From positions 62,001 through 126,000 of the forward strand of contig JAETRQ010000006.1 of NCBI GenBank assembly GCA_021770095.1: 64,000 nucleotides of DNA, read 5' to 3'. The translations under genes were made by a program, and so were the position numbers. Position 1 is the first letter of the stretch. Every line of letters starts with the position of its first letter. This DNA comes from Eubacteriaceae bacterium (lineage in GTDB: Bacteria > Bacillota > Clostridia > Oscillospirales > Acutalibacteraceae). The notes below the pieces were generated by a model, which did no database searches, was not told the DNA's origin, and saw only the letters and a program-made list of their open reading frames with translations. This document shows, piece after piece, positions 26,928 through 36,589 of this stretch.

Positions 26928-26956
26928 TTGACAAATGCGTTTTGCTCTGCTATAAT
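26928..26956 (+). promoter_or_regulatory. Consensus sigma-A promoter of tRNA-Leu(GAG)
   Basis: TTGACA (26928-26933), 17-bp spacer, TATAAT (26951-26956): a perfect match to consensus, as expected for a stable RNA gene. Confidence 0.9.
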
Positions 26957-26969
26957 TCATATCGTTGAC

Positions 26970-27054
26970 GCGAGAGTGGCGGAATCGGCAGACGCGCACG
27001 TTTGAGGGGCGTGTGGGGCGACTCGTACGGGTTCAAGTCCCGTCTCTCGCACCA
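26970..27054 (+). tRNA. tRNA-Leu (anticodon GAG)
   Basis: The acceptor arms GCGAGAG (26970-26976) and CTCTCGC (27044-27050) pair fully, followed by A and an encoded CCA. The anticodon stem CACGT/GCGTG encloses TTGAGGG, giving anticodon GAG at 27004-27006. A long variable arm (about 27014-27030) identifies a class II tRNA. The T-loop GGTTCAAGTCC is intact. Confidence 0.95.
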
Positions 27055-27248
27055 GAATAAGCGAATACCCATTTGGGTATTCGCTTATTTTTATGTGATA
27101 AACAGGCTGGCTTTACTCTCTCTATATCGGGGTCCCCAAAAAGCGTTAGGCTTTTTGGGGAGAGGAAAAGCAAATGAAGTGTTCGTTATAAATTTCCAGT
27201 TTGTTTGAACACGGAATTTGATTTGACGAAAGTCCCGTCTTCGCACCA
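27035..27248 (+). repeat. Decayed direct repeat of the tRNA-Leu(GAG) 3' end flanking a non-coding segment
   Basis: The tRNA 3' end AAGTCCCGTCTCTCGCACCA (27035-27054) recurs as AAGTCCCGTCTTCGCACCA (27230-27248), one base shorter, 195 bp downstream. The roughly 175 bp between hold the tRNA terminator, an 11-bp hairpin CCCCAAAAAGC..GCTTTTTGGGG (27134-27160, also GGGGTCCCC at its left edge) and no credible gene. The second copy is followed by its own terminator. The layout matches the one at the other tRNA-Leu gene (61.2 kb). Confidence 0.7.
27056..27092 (+). terminator. Rho-independent terminator right after tRNA-Leu(GAG)
   Basis: Perfect 15-bp stem (AATAAGCGAATACCC) with an ATTT loop and TTTT tail, starting 1 bp after the CCA end. 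Confidence 0.92.
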
Positions 27249-27253
27249 AAAGT

Positions 27254-27287
27254 AGCTTAATTCTATTTGGAGTTGAGCTGTTTTTTT
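27254..27287 (+). terminator. Terminator behind the second copy of the tRNA 3' end
   Basis: The arms AGCTTAATTCT and GGAGTTGAGCT pair over 11 positions (several G-T) with an ATTT loop, followed by a run of seven T. It may be the original terminator of the tRNA gene, displaced by an insertion. Confidence 0.72.
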
Positions 27288-27314
27288 ATTTAATCATATA
27301 TTCATCATAAATTT

Positions 27315-27338
27315 AAGGCTCAGTTTTTACTGAGCCTT
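27315..27338. terminator. Hairpin overlapping the end of the PAP2 gene
   Basis: AAGGCTCAGT / ACTGAGCCTT with a 4-nt loop; it includes the PAP2 stop codon. On the plus strand it is followed by TTTT, on the minus strand only by AAATTT, so its main use may be to stop plus-strand read-through. Confidence 0.45.
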
Positions 27339-28138
27339 TTGTCATATATTTTTATTGCAAGTAATACGATTATAAAACTTACTGTTCCGCCGATGGTTAC
27401 ATCACTCATATAATGTGCACCCATAACAAGCCTTGTGTAAGCAACGATTGAAGTGTATATGCACGGTATCCAGAAGCAGAGTTGACTGTTCTTTTTCCAT
27501 TTATCTGAAAGATACGGCATAAACATCATCAGGTAACTCATTGCAGCCCCTGCCGTGTGACCGCTCGGGAACGACTTATTGCCGTTAATTCCGTTAATGA
27601 TATACCATGGTGTGAATTCATCAAAACTGTCAGCCGCAATCAAATCTCTGAATCTGACTCTGCCCCAAAGATATTTCATTCCTTCAATAGCCGTAATCTG
27701 AACAAACATAACAATAACACCGATAATTGCAATCTGTCTGAGTGTATCTTTTTTGTCATCAGGGATATGGATGTATTTGCCGACTGTGAGGCAGACCAGA
27801 CCGAACCCAATACCGAATACAAGCCCGAATATCATTTCATGCTCAACAAAGAAGTATTTGCTGAAATAGTAGCCGAAATAAGCCGAACCGCCCATTGCTA
27901 TTATCAATCCTGCAATTTGCTGCAACTTATTTTTATATGTATAAAACAGTACAGTGCCTGCAAGCGGACAAATCAGCCTGCCGGGCATTTCGCCGGTGTT
28001 TCTGAACCATATTGCAAAAATATTTTCAGGGTTATTCAGTGCCTTGTCAATCTGCAAATCATAGAATGCAGCCATAATCATGGCAACGATTACGACACCG
28101 AAAAAGAAAATTATGTTTGGTCTGTATTTTTTTATCAT
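27320..28138 (-). CDS. PAP2-family membrane phosphatase
   Basis: Membrane phosphatase of the phosphatidic acid phosphatase type 2 family. The three catalytic motifs are visible: GRVRFRDL (motif I-like, Lys/Arg-rich), FPSGHT (motif II) and TRLVMGAHYMSDV (motif III with the His nucleophile). About seven hydrophobic helices. Possible substrates are undecaprenyl pyrophosphate or phosphatidate-type lipids. I start at ATG 28138, spaced from AGGTGA; the GTG at 28147 overlaps that site. Confidence 0.82.
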   Translation of the reverse strand: MIKKYRPNIIFFFGVVIVAMIMAAFYDLQIDKALNNPENIFAIWFRNTGEMPGRLICPLAGTVLFYTYKNKLQQIAGLIIAMGGSAYFGYYFSKYFFVEHEMIFGLVFGIGFGLVCLTVGKYIHIPDDKKDTLRQIAIIGVIVMFVQITAIEGMKYLWGRVRFRDLIAADSFDEFTPWYIINGINGNKSFPSGHTAGAAMSYLMMFMPYLSDKWKKNSQLCFWIPCIYTSIVAYTRLVMGAHYMSDVTIGGTVSFIIVLLAIKIYDKRLSKN

Positions 28139-28258
28139 TTCAATCACCTGAACTTATATTATCATATGAGATAAATTTATGCAAATCGTTAATTTTTTGT
28201 TGCCTTTTGCTCATATAATGTGTAAAATAAATAAGATACATATAAAGGGGAATAGATT

Positions 28259-29191
28259 ATGGTTTATAATAATGTATTAGAAGCAATAGGTCATTCACCT
28301 ATGATTAAACTGAATAAACTTGTCGATGATGACAGTGCAGATATTTTTGTCAAATTTGAGGGACTCAATGTCGGCGGCTCAATCAAAACAAGAACTGCTT
28401 ATAATATGATTATGGATGCAGAGGCAAAAGGACTGATTCATGAAGATACAATCATTGTTGAGCCTACAAGCGGCAATCAGGGTATAGGTCTTGCACTTGT
28501 CGGTGCAGTTAAGGGTTATAAAACGATTATTATTATGCCTGATTCAGTCAGCCTTGAAAGGCGCAAACTCGTCGAGCATTACGGTGCGAAAGTTATACTG
28601 ATTCACGATGCAGGGAATATCGGTGACTGTATTGAAGAATGTCTTAATACTGCTTTGAGGATGAAAGAGGAAGACCCGAATGTTTATATTCCTCAGCAGT
28701 TTACTAATCCTGCAAATCCTATGGTGCACCGTCATCATACAGGACTTGAAATTCTTGAACAGGTTGCAGGTCCTATTGATGGTTTTTGTTCCGGTATCGG
28801 AACAGGCGGAACGATAACAGGAATCGGAGAAGTTCTTAAGGCACAGAATCCTGATATAACAATATGGGCAGTTGAGCCTGAAAATGCTGCAATCCTTGCC
28901 GGAGGTACAGTCGGTACACATAATCAAATGGGTATTGGTGACGGTGTTATTCCTGAAATATTAAATCAGAATATTTATTCAGATATTTGTATCATAACCG
29001 ATGAGGAAGCGATTCAGACATCTAAAGATTTGGCGCGTCTTGAGGGACTTATGTGCGGTATAAGCAGCGGAACGAATGTTGCCGCAGCGAAGAAACTTGC
29101 CAAAAAACTCGGTAAGGGTAAGACGGTTGTTACTGTTCTTCCTGATACTGCTGAACGCTATTTTTCAACACCGCTTTTTGATAATGATTAA
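28259..29191 (+). CDS. cysK: Cysteine synthase-like PLP enzyme
   Basis: Fold-type II PLP enzyme of the O-acetylserine sulfhydrylase (CysK/CBS) family, making cysteine from O-acetylserine and sulfide. The PLP lysine is in GGSIKTRTA, the phosphate loop is GIGTGGTITGIGEVLK, and the substrate loop is TSGNQGIGLA. Two normally conserved positions differ: KDR reads KTR and SGNTG reads SGNQG, so substrate preference may be altered. Length 310 is normal. It has a good GGGG site upstream and is followed 9 bp later by the FliB-like gene. Other beta-replacement enzymes are possible. Confidence 0.82.
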   Translation: MVYNNVLEAIGHSPMIKLNKLVDDDSADIFVKFEGLNVGGSIKTRTAYNMIMDAEAKGLIHEDTIIVEPTSGNQGIGLALVGAVKGYKTIIIMPDSVSLERRKLVEHYGAKVILIHDAGNIGDCIEECLNTALRMKEEDPNVYIPQQFTNPANPMVHRHHTGLEILEQVAGPIDGFCSGIGTGGTITGIGEVLKAQNPDITIWAVEPENAAILAGGTVGTHNQMGIGDGVIPEILNQNIYSDICIITDEEAIQTSKDLARLEGLMCGISSGTNVAAAKKLAKKLGKGKTVVTVLPDTAERYFSTPLFDND

Positions 29192-29200
29192 GGTAACGCT

Positions 29201-30157
29201 ATGATTTTAAAAGTTCCTTCTTTTTATAAAGATTTTAAATGTATTGCAGGGGAATGCCCTGACTCCTGCTGTCAGGGCTGGGAAGTGGATGCCGACGAGG
29301 ATTCATTAAAATATTATGCAACTTTGACAGGTGATATAAGAAACAGAATTGACTCCGTTCTTGATAAAGATGAGTTTGGCAACACGATTTTCAAATTGGC
29401 AGATAAAAAACGCTGCCCTTTTCTGAATCATGAAAATCTATGTGATATGCATATCGCAATCGGCGGAGAGCATACACCATATACCTGCCGTATGTTTCCA
29501 AGATTTATCAATGATTTCGGCGGTACGAGAGAAATGGGTATTTCTTTCTCCTGTCCGGTTGCTGCTGATATAATGTTTAACCTCACTGAGCCAATGTCTT
29601 TTACCAGCGAACTGAATGATCTTCCACCGCAGATGAATGAAATTGATGCTCAGACATATTTTTTCCTTGTAAAAGCAAGGGAAAAGGCTTTTTCAATCCT
29701 TCATGACAGAACAATATCTGTTTCTCAAAGATTGTTAAATTTGCTTGACTATGGTGTTGAACTGCAGTCTGATTTGGAAGAATATACTGACGGCGGGGAC
29801 GATATTGCTTTTTTCGATATTTTCCGTAATCCTGAGCTTATCAATCCTGAATGGACGGAAAAAGTTAACCTAGCAAAAGAAAAGCCGGTATCTGATGCCG
29901 TATTCAACGAAAATATAGCGTCATATTTTATTTTCAGATATTTTTTGACTGCTGTTTTTGATTATGATGTGTTGTCAAAAATAAAAATGGCTGTAATCGG
30001 GGTTCTGATTGTTACATATTTTGGTGAGGACAGCTGGACCATTCACCTCTGGAGTAAAGAAACAGAACATTCCCAATACAATATGGACAGATATAAAAAA
30101 TTCCTTAAACAGGCAGATTGCCTCAGCGTAAATGAGTTGAAAAAAAGGTTGTTTTGA
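29201..30157 (+). CDS. FliB-like cysteine-cluster protein
   Basis: A 318-residue protein of the FliB (flagellin lysine N-methylase) family. Cysteines are arranged as CIAGECPDSCCQGW near the N-terminus, then CPFLNHENLCDMH, TCRMFPRF and SCPVAAD, suggesting an iron-sulfur cluster. No flagellar genes are in the window, and many non-motile Clostridia carry this family, so methylation of flagellin is only one possibility. It follows the cysteine-synthase-like gene by 9 bp and is probably co-transcribed. Confidence 0.75.
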   Translation: MILKVPSFYKDFKCIAGECPDSCCQGWEVDADEDSLKYYATLTGDIRNRIDSVLDKDEFGNTIFKLADKKRCPFLNHENLCDMHIAIGGEHTPYTCRMFPRFINDFGGTREMGISFSCPVAADIMFNLTEPMSFTSELNDLPPQMNEIDAQTYFFLVKAREKAFSILHDRTISVSQRLLNLLDYGVELQSDLEEYTDGGDDIAFFDIFRNPELINPEWTEKVNLAKEKPVSDAVFNENIASYFIFRYFLTAVFDYDVLSKIKMAVIGVLIVTYFGEDSWTIHLWSKETEHSQYNMDRYKKFLKQADCLSVNELKKRLF

Positions 30158-30187
30158 AAATGACTGTTCTTAATCAAGTGTATGATT

Positions 30188-30216
30188 TTGTGCTGCATCA
30201 TTTAAATAGATATAAT
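30188..30216 (+). promoter_or_regulatory. Probable promoter for the membrane protein at 30235
   Basis: TTGTGC (30188-30193), 17-bp spacer, TATAAT (30211-30216). Confidence 0.5.
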
Positions 30217-30234
30217 ACATTTTGGTGTGAGTAA

Positions 30235-30999
30235 ATGGCAAAGCAAAAGAAAAATAAGAAACCGCAAAAGGATAAAATTCCAAAATATGAACATAGAAAA
30301 TTTCATTCTTTAATTATAGTTCCATATGCACTGATTTTATTGATATATATGAATTTTGAGAAAGTTTGTTATATCTGTGCAAAGACATTTTCAAAAGAGA
30401 ATTATTTTTTATATCAACCCAAAATATCATTTTTTTTGATTATGTTTTTTGTGTTGCTATTTGTTTTAATGATTGTTGACGGTGTGTTTATTGACAGTGC
30501 AAAAAAATTAGAATTAAAATTCAAAGACTATTTTTCTCTGAAAAACATCAAAGCAAAAAAGCAAGTTAAAAGGGTTGTTATCCAATCGGTAGTTGTTATT
30601 TTACTTTGTGTATTGTTTTTTTACTTGGGTGGTCAATCAAAATACGTTGCTGATGATACTGGCATTATTTCATACAGTTTATTCCAAAACAGCCAAGAAT
30701 ATATAAACTATGATGATGTAACATCAGTAGAAATACGAGGTGAATACCATAGTGGTGTTCACACACTGCATTCTCATGTTTCCGGTGAATATCAATTCAT
30801 TGTTATTCTCAATACAGATACAAAACAGTTTGTGGCAGATGAGGTGGATTTTGGGAATGATTATTCAAAAATTGCAGATTTCTTAGAGATTTTTGATGCA
30901 AGCATAGTTAATGCGGATAAAGAAACCATAAAAGAATTGCAAAGATACAATAACAGCAGCAATAATGACATCATTGACTCTATTCTCAGTACTTATTAA
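30235..30999 (+). CDS. Hypothetical membrane protein
   Basis: A 254-residue protein that I do not recognise. The first about 20 residues are strongly basic (KKNKKPQKDK), followed by three hydrophobic helices (about 27-43, 66-83, 112-128). The C-terminal about 120 residues are soluble, probably extracytoplasmic or cytoplasmic depending on helix number, and resemble a PH-like beta domain (ISYSLFQNSQEYINYDDVTSVEI), but this is weak. The gene is noticeably A+T-rich compared with its neighbours. Confidence 0.6.
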   Translation: MAKQKKNKKPQKDKIPKYEHRKFHSLIIVPYALILLIYMNFEKVCYICAKTFSKENYFLYQPKISFFLIMFFVLLFVLMIVDGVFIDSAKKLELKFKDYFSLKNIKAKKQVKRVVIQSVVVILLCVLFFYLGGQSKYVADDTGIISYSLFQNSQEYINYDDVTSVEIRGEYHSGVHTLHSHVSGEYQFIVILNTDTKQFVADEVDFGNDYSKIADFLEIFDASIVNADKETIKELQRYNNSSNNDIIDSILSTY

Positions 31000-31023
31000 T
31001 ACAAAAAGAAAATTATTATTTAT

Positions 31024-31078
31024 AATATAAAAACAAGCCCGCTATGATACTTTCAGTGTGAAAGCATCATAGTGGGCT
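31024..31078 (-). terminator. Terminator of the femX-alr operon
   Basis: A long stem-loop (AGCCCGCTATGAT..ATCATAGTGGGCT at 31036-31078, with an inner CTTTCA/TGAAAG stem). Read on the minus strand it is followed by TTGTTTTTATA, so it ends the alr transcript. Confidence 0.72.
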
Positions 31079-31129
31079 GTAAATTTATATTCTACGGTGG
31101 AAGAATTGATAACTTATTCTATTATGCAC

Positions 31130-32206
31130 TTAATATTTATATATTCTCGGTATTCTCGGGTTAACCATAAGCGGTGAAATGTCAACACTTGCGGTGTCAC
31201 CGATATTAACATCGCTTCCTGTTATATCAACCGCAGTATGGCTCAGTCCTATTTCACCTAATACATCATACATTTTGTCATTGATTTTAACCTGTAAGTG
31301 CTGCTTTTTCAGATATTTTTTCAGTTGTGATAATACTGAGCGGAAATCAGCATTTTCCTTCTCCTTGGTCAGACCAAATCCGTCATAATGACCGATTGGG
31401 ATAATTGCTATTTTAGTCTCTCTTTTGGTAGTGTATTCACCGTTATAACCGATTGAATATCCTGATGGTACAGTTTTAATTTCAATAACATCTGCTTCAA
31501 GTGAGCCAATCCTGTTGAGTTCGGTTTTATTTTTTGTGATGACTCTTCCGGTGAAAGCAGATCCGATTCTGACACTGTCAAGGCACACATCTTCAACATT
31601 AAGCAGTGCAGGGGAGTTGGCACAGTGCAGAGTACCTGTTTCTTTACCTGCTTTTTTTATCTGTTCCATTGCATCTTTGAATAACTGCAACTGAACTTTA
31701 GTAAGTTCGGTATTTGTGAATGCAGAAGAAAAGTGTGTGTATGCACCGATGAATTCAAGATTTTCAAAGTCATAACATTTGATTGCATCTTCAATCTCAC
31801 TCGGCATGAATCCGTATCTGCCCATACCTGTGTCAATCTTTAGATTGCATCTTGTTGTGACTCCGAGTTCTTTTGATACCTTGTCCATCACTTCAGCACT
31901 TTTCAGCGAACCGATTGTTGCGATTGCATGCAACTCGGCAATCTTTTTGGCTTCACTTTCAATGCAGGTGGAACGCATAACAAGTATATCTCTGTTATTC
32001 ACTACCGTTCTCAATTCGTCAAGGTCATCTGTTTCTGTAACTGCAAATGTTTCAATTGAATTATCAAGCAAAATTCTCGATAATTCTTTGATTCCGAACC
32101 CGTACCCGTTGCCTTTTACAACGCCGATTAATGGTACACCTGCTTTTTTCTTGATAATATCAATGTTTTCTTCAAGTGCTTTTTTGTTGATAACATATCT
32201 GCTCAT
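31130..32206 (-). CDS. alr: Alanine racemase-like PLP enzyme
   Basis: PLP racemase of the alanine racemase fold, expected to supply D-alanine for the wall. The PLP lysine is in GVVKGNGYGFG and the catalytic tyrosine region reads GYNGEYTT, then IPIGHYDGFG. The conserved GRICMDQ segment of true alanine racemases is replaced by GEIGLSH, so it is a divergent member and could act on another amino acid. Length 358 is normal. It starts 4 bp after the FemX-like gene, forming a two-gene wall operon. Confidence 0.78.
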   Translation of the reverse strand: MSRYVINKKALEENIDIIKKKAGVPLIGVVKGNGYGFGIKELSRILLDNSIETFAVTETDDLDELRTVVNNRDILVMRSTCIESEAKKIAELHAIATIGSLKSAEVMDKVSKELGVTTRCNLKIDTGMGRYGFMPSEIEDAIKCYDFENLEFIGAYTHFSSAFTNTELTKVQLQLFKDAMEQIKKAGKETGTLHCANSPALLNVEDVCLDSVRIGSAFTGRVITKNKTELNRIGSLEADVIEIKTVPSGYSIGYNGEYTTKRETKIAIIPIGHYDGFGLTKEKENADFRSVLSQLKKYLKKQHLQVKINDKMYDVLGEIGLSHTAVDITGSDVNIGDTASVDISPLMVNPRIPRIYKY

Positions 32207-32210
32207 AATT

Positions 32211-33242
32211 TTACCTGTTCAATAATTTTGTTGCTATGTTATAAAGTTGATATATCGGCTTGTTGATAACATAATCAAATTCGCCTACAAACTCTTTCAT
32301 ATATCCGCCGAAACCGTGTTTGAATCTCCACAAACCATAGTGTGGATTGTCAGGATTCTGGCAGTCACCTGATATTCCGCCGAAATCATATACTTTGCAT
32401 CCGCATTCCATACCCCACTGCATCATTGCCCATTGCAGTGCATAGTTCGGATATACATTCCTGTGTGCATTTGATGATGCACCATACTGATATTTCATAA
32501 CATTCTGTCCCCATTTAATCGCAATGGTTCCGGCAATAGCCTGTCCGTTATAATATGCCATATAAAGTCTTGCATCATCTGTCATACAATCCAGTATTTT
32601 TTCAAAATAAACTTTCGGTCTTACCAAAAATCCATCTCTTTCACCGGTTTCGCTCATAATCGCAACAAAGTCATCAAGTGCCTCTTTGCCGCAGATTTTG
32701 ACTTCAACACCTTTTTTAGGTGCTTTTCTGATTCTGTTTCTGTAATCAGATTTGAATGTGAGCATAAGTTCGTCTTCACTCATATTGTTATAATCAAAAC
32801 AGTATACAAATCTTGGCTGTACATTTTCAAAATCCATGCAGCCCGGGTTGAGTTCTATGAATCCTTTTTGTATAAGATGATTTTTGAACGCGCTGTTTTC
32901 AATAACAATTTCAGGGTCGATTTTAAAACAGTATGCTTTATATTCTTTGCCGATTTCAAGCAGGGCATCAAATAACTTGTCAAATGTATCAAAATCATTT
33001 TCATCACAAACAAATCCGCGGCAGCAGTACATAAGTGAATTTTTGATTATCGGAATGGACCTGATTAAAACGGCTGCAGAACCTTTGATATTTCCGTCAT
33101 TGTCTTTAAGCATAACTGCTTCAAATTTCCATGCATCTTTAACTTTTGCCCATTTTGAAGAATGCTGAAACAGTCCTTTCGGATGATTTTTTATGAAATT
33201 TTCATATTCATCAATATTGTCTTTATTAACTCTGACTATCAT
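32211..33242 (-). CDS. FemAB/FemX-family aminoacyltransferase
   Basis: Peptidoglycan branch-forming enzyme that adds amino acids from aminoacyl-tRNA to lipid II (FemX/MurM type). Two GNAT-like domains; landmarks are GLFQHSSKWAKVK near the N-terminus, SDYRNRIRKAPKKGV in the middle and YDFGGISGD near the end. I start at ATG 33242 because GGAG is 8 bp upstream of it; the longer frame from 33260 has no ribosome-binding site. The pairing with a racemase suggests involvement in stem or cross-bridge peptides. Confidence 0.86.
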   Translation of the reverse strand: MIVRVNKDNIDEYENFIKNHPKGLFQHSSKWAKVKDAWKFEAVMLKDNDGNIKGSAAVLIRSIPIIKNSLMYCCRGFVCDENDFDTFDKLFDALLEIGKEYKAYCFKIDPEIVIENSAFKNHLIQKGFIELNPGCMDFENVQPRFVYCFDYNNMSEDELMLTFKSDYRNRIRKAPKKGVEVKICGKEALDDFVAIMSETGERDGFLVRPKVYFEKILDCMTDDARLYMAYYNGQAIAGTIAIKWGQNVMKYQYGASSNAHRNVYPNYALQWAMMQWGMECGCKVYDFGGISGDCQNPDNPHYGLWRFKHGFGGYMKEFVGEFDYVINKPIYQLYNIATKLLNR

Positions 33243-33264
33243 CTTGTGACTCCATTTCATTAGG

Positions 33265-33306
33265 TAGGCAATGTGCTGTAACCCAAACCGTGGTTAAAAT
33301 TGCCTA
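33265..33306 (-). promoter_or_regulatory. Hairpin in the leader of the femX-alr operon
   Basis: TAGGCAAT and ATTGCCTA form a perfect 8-bp outer stem around an inner TAACC/GGTTA stem. It occupies most of the leader between the promoter and the FemX start. No T-run follows, so it is not a terminator. I do not recognise it as a known riboswitch. Confidence 0.5.
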
Positions 33307-33324
33307 GATTTATTACAGTATAGT

Positions 33325-33353
33325 ATTATACCAAATTCAGCAACACTTGTCTA
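33325..33353 (-). promoter_or_regulatory. Promoter of the femX-alr operon
   Basis: On the minus strand TAGACA (33348-33353), 17-bp spacer and TATAAT (33325-33330). It lies back-to-back with the lacZ promoter. Confidence 0.6.
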
Positions 33354-33355
33354 TA

Positions 33356-33410
33356 TTGACTTTTACCATTATTTAGGTTAATATTAAATCATATTGTATC
33401 AATTGTATCA
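33356..33410 (+). promoter_or_regulatory. lacZ promoter and tandem repeat at the start site
   Basis: TTGACT (33356-33361), 17-bp spacer, TAATAT (33379-33384). A tandem 9-mer, ATTGTATCA twice (33393-33410), covers the predicted start site and could bind a repressor. Confidence 0.6.
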
Positions 33411-33418
33411 ATATATAA

Positions 33419-36586
<3,168 letters not shown>

Positions 36587-36589
36587 TGT

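Noticed and set aside
27002-27208. 68-residue open frame over tRNA-Leu(GAG) and the region after it
   Set aside because: It is a reading of the tRNA and terminator sequences. No ribosome-binding site and no protein-like composition.
33265-33306. femX-alr leader hairpin as a T-box or terminator
   Set aside because: There is no T-box sequence and no T-run after the stem.
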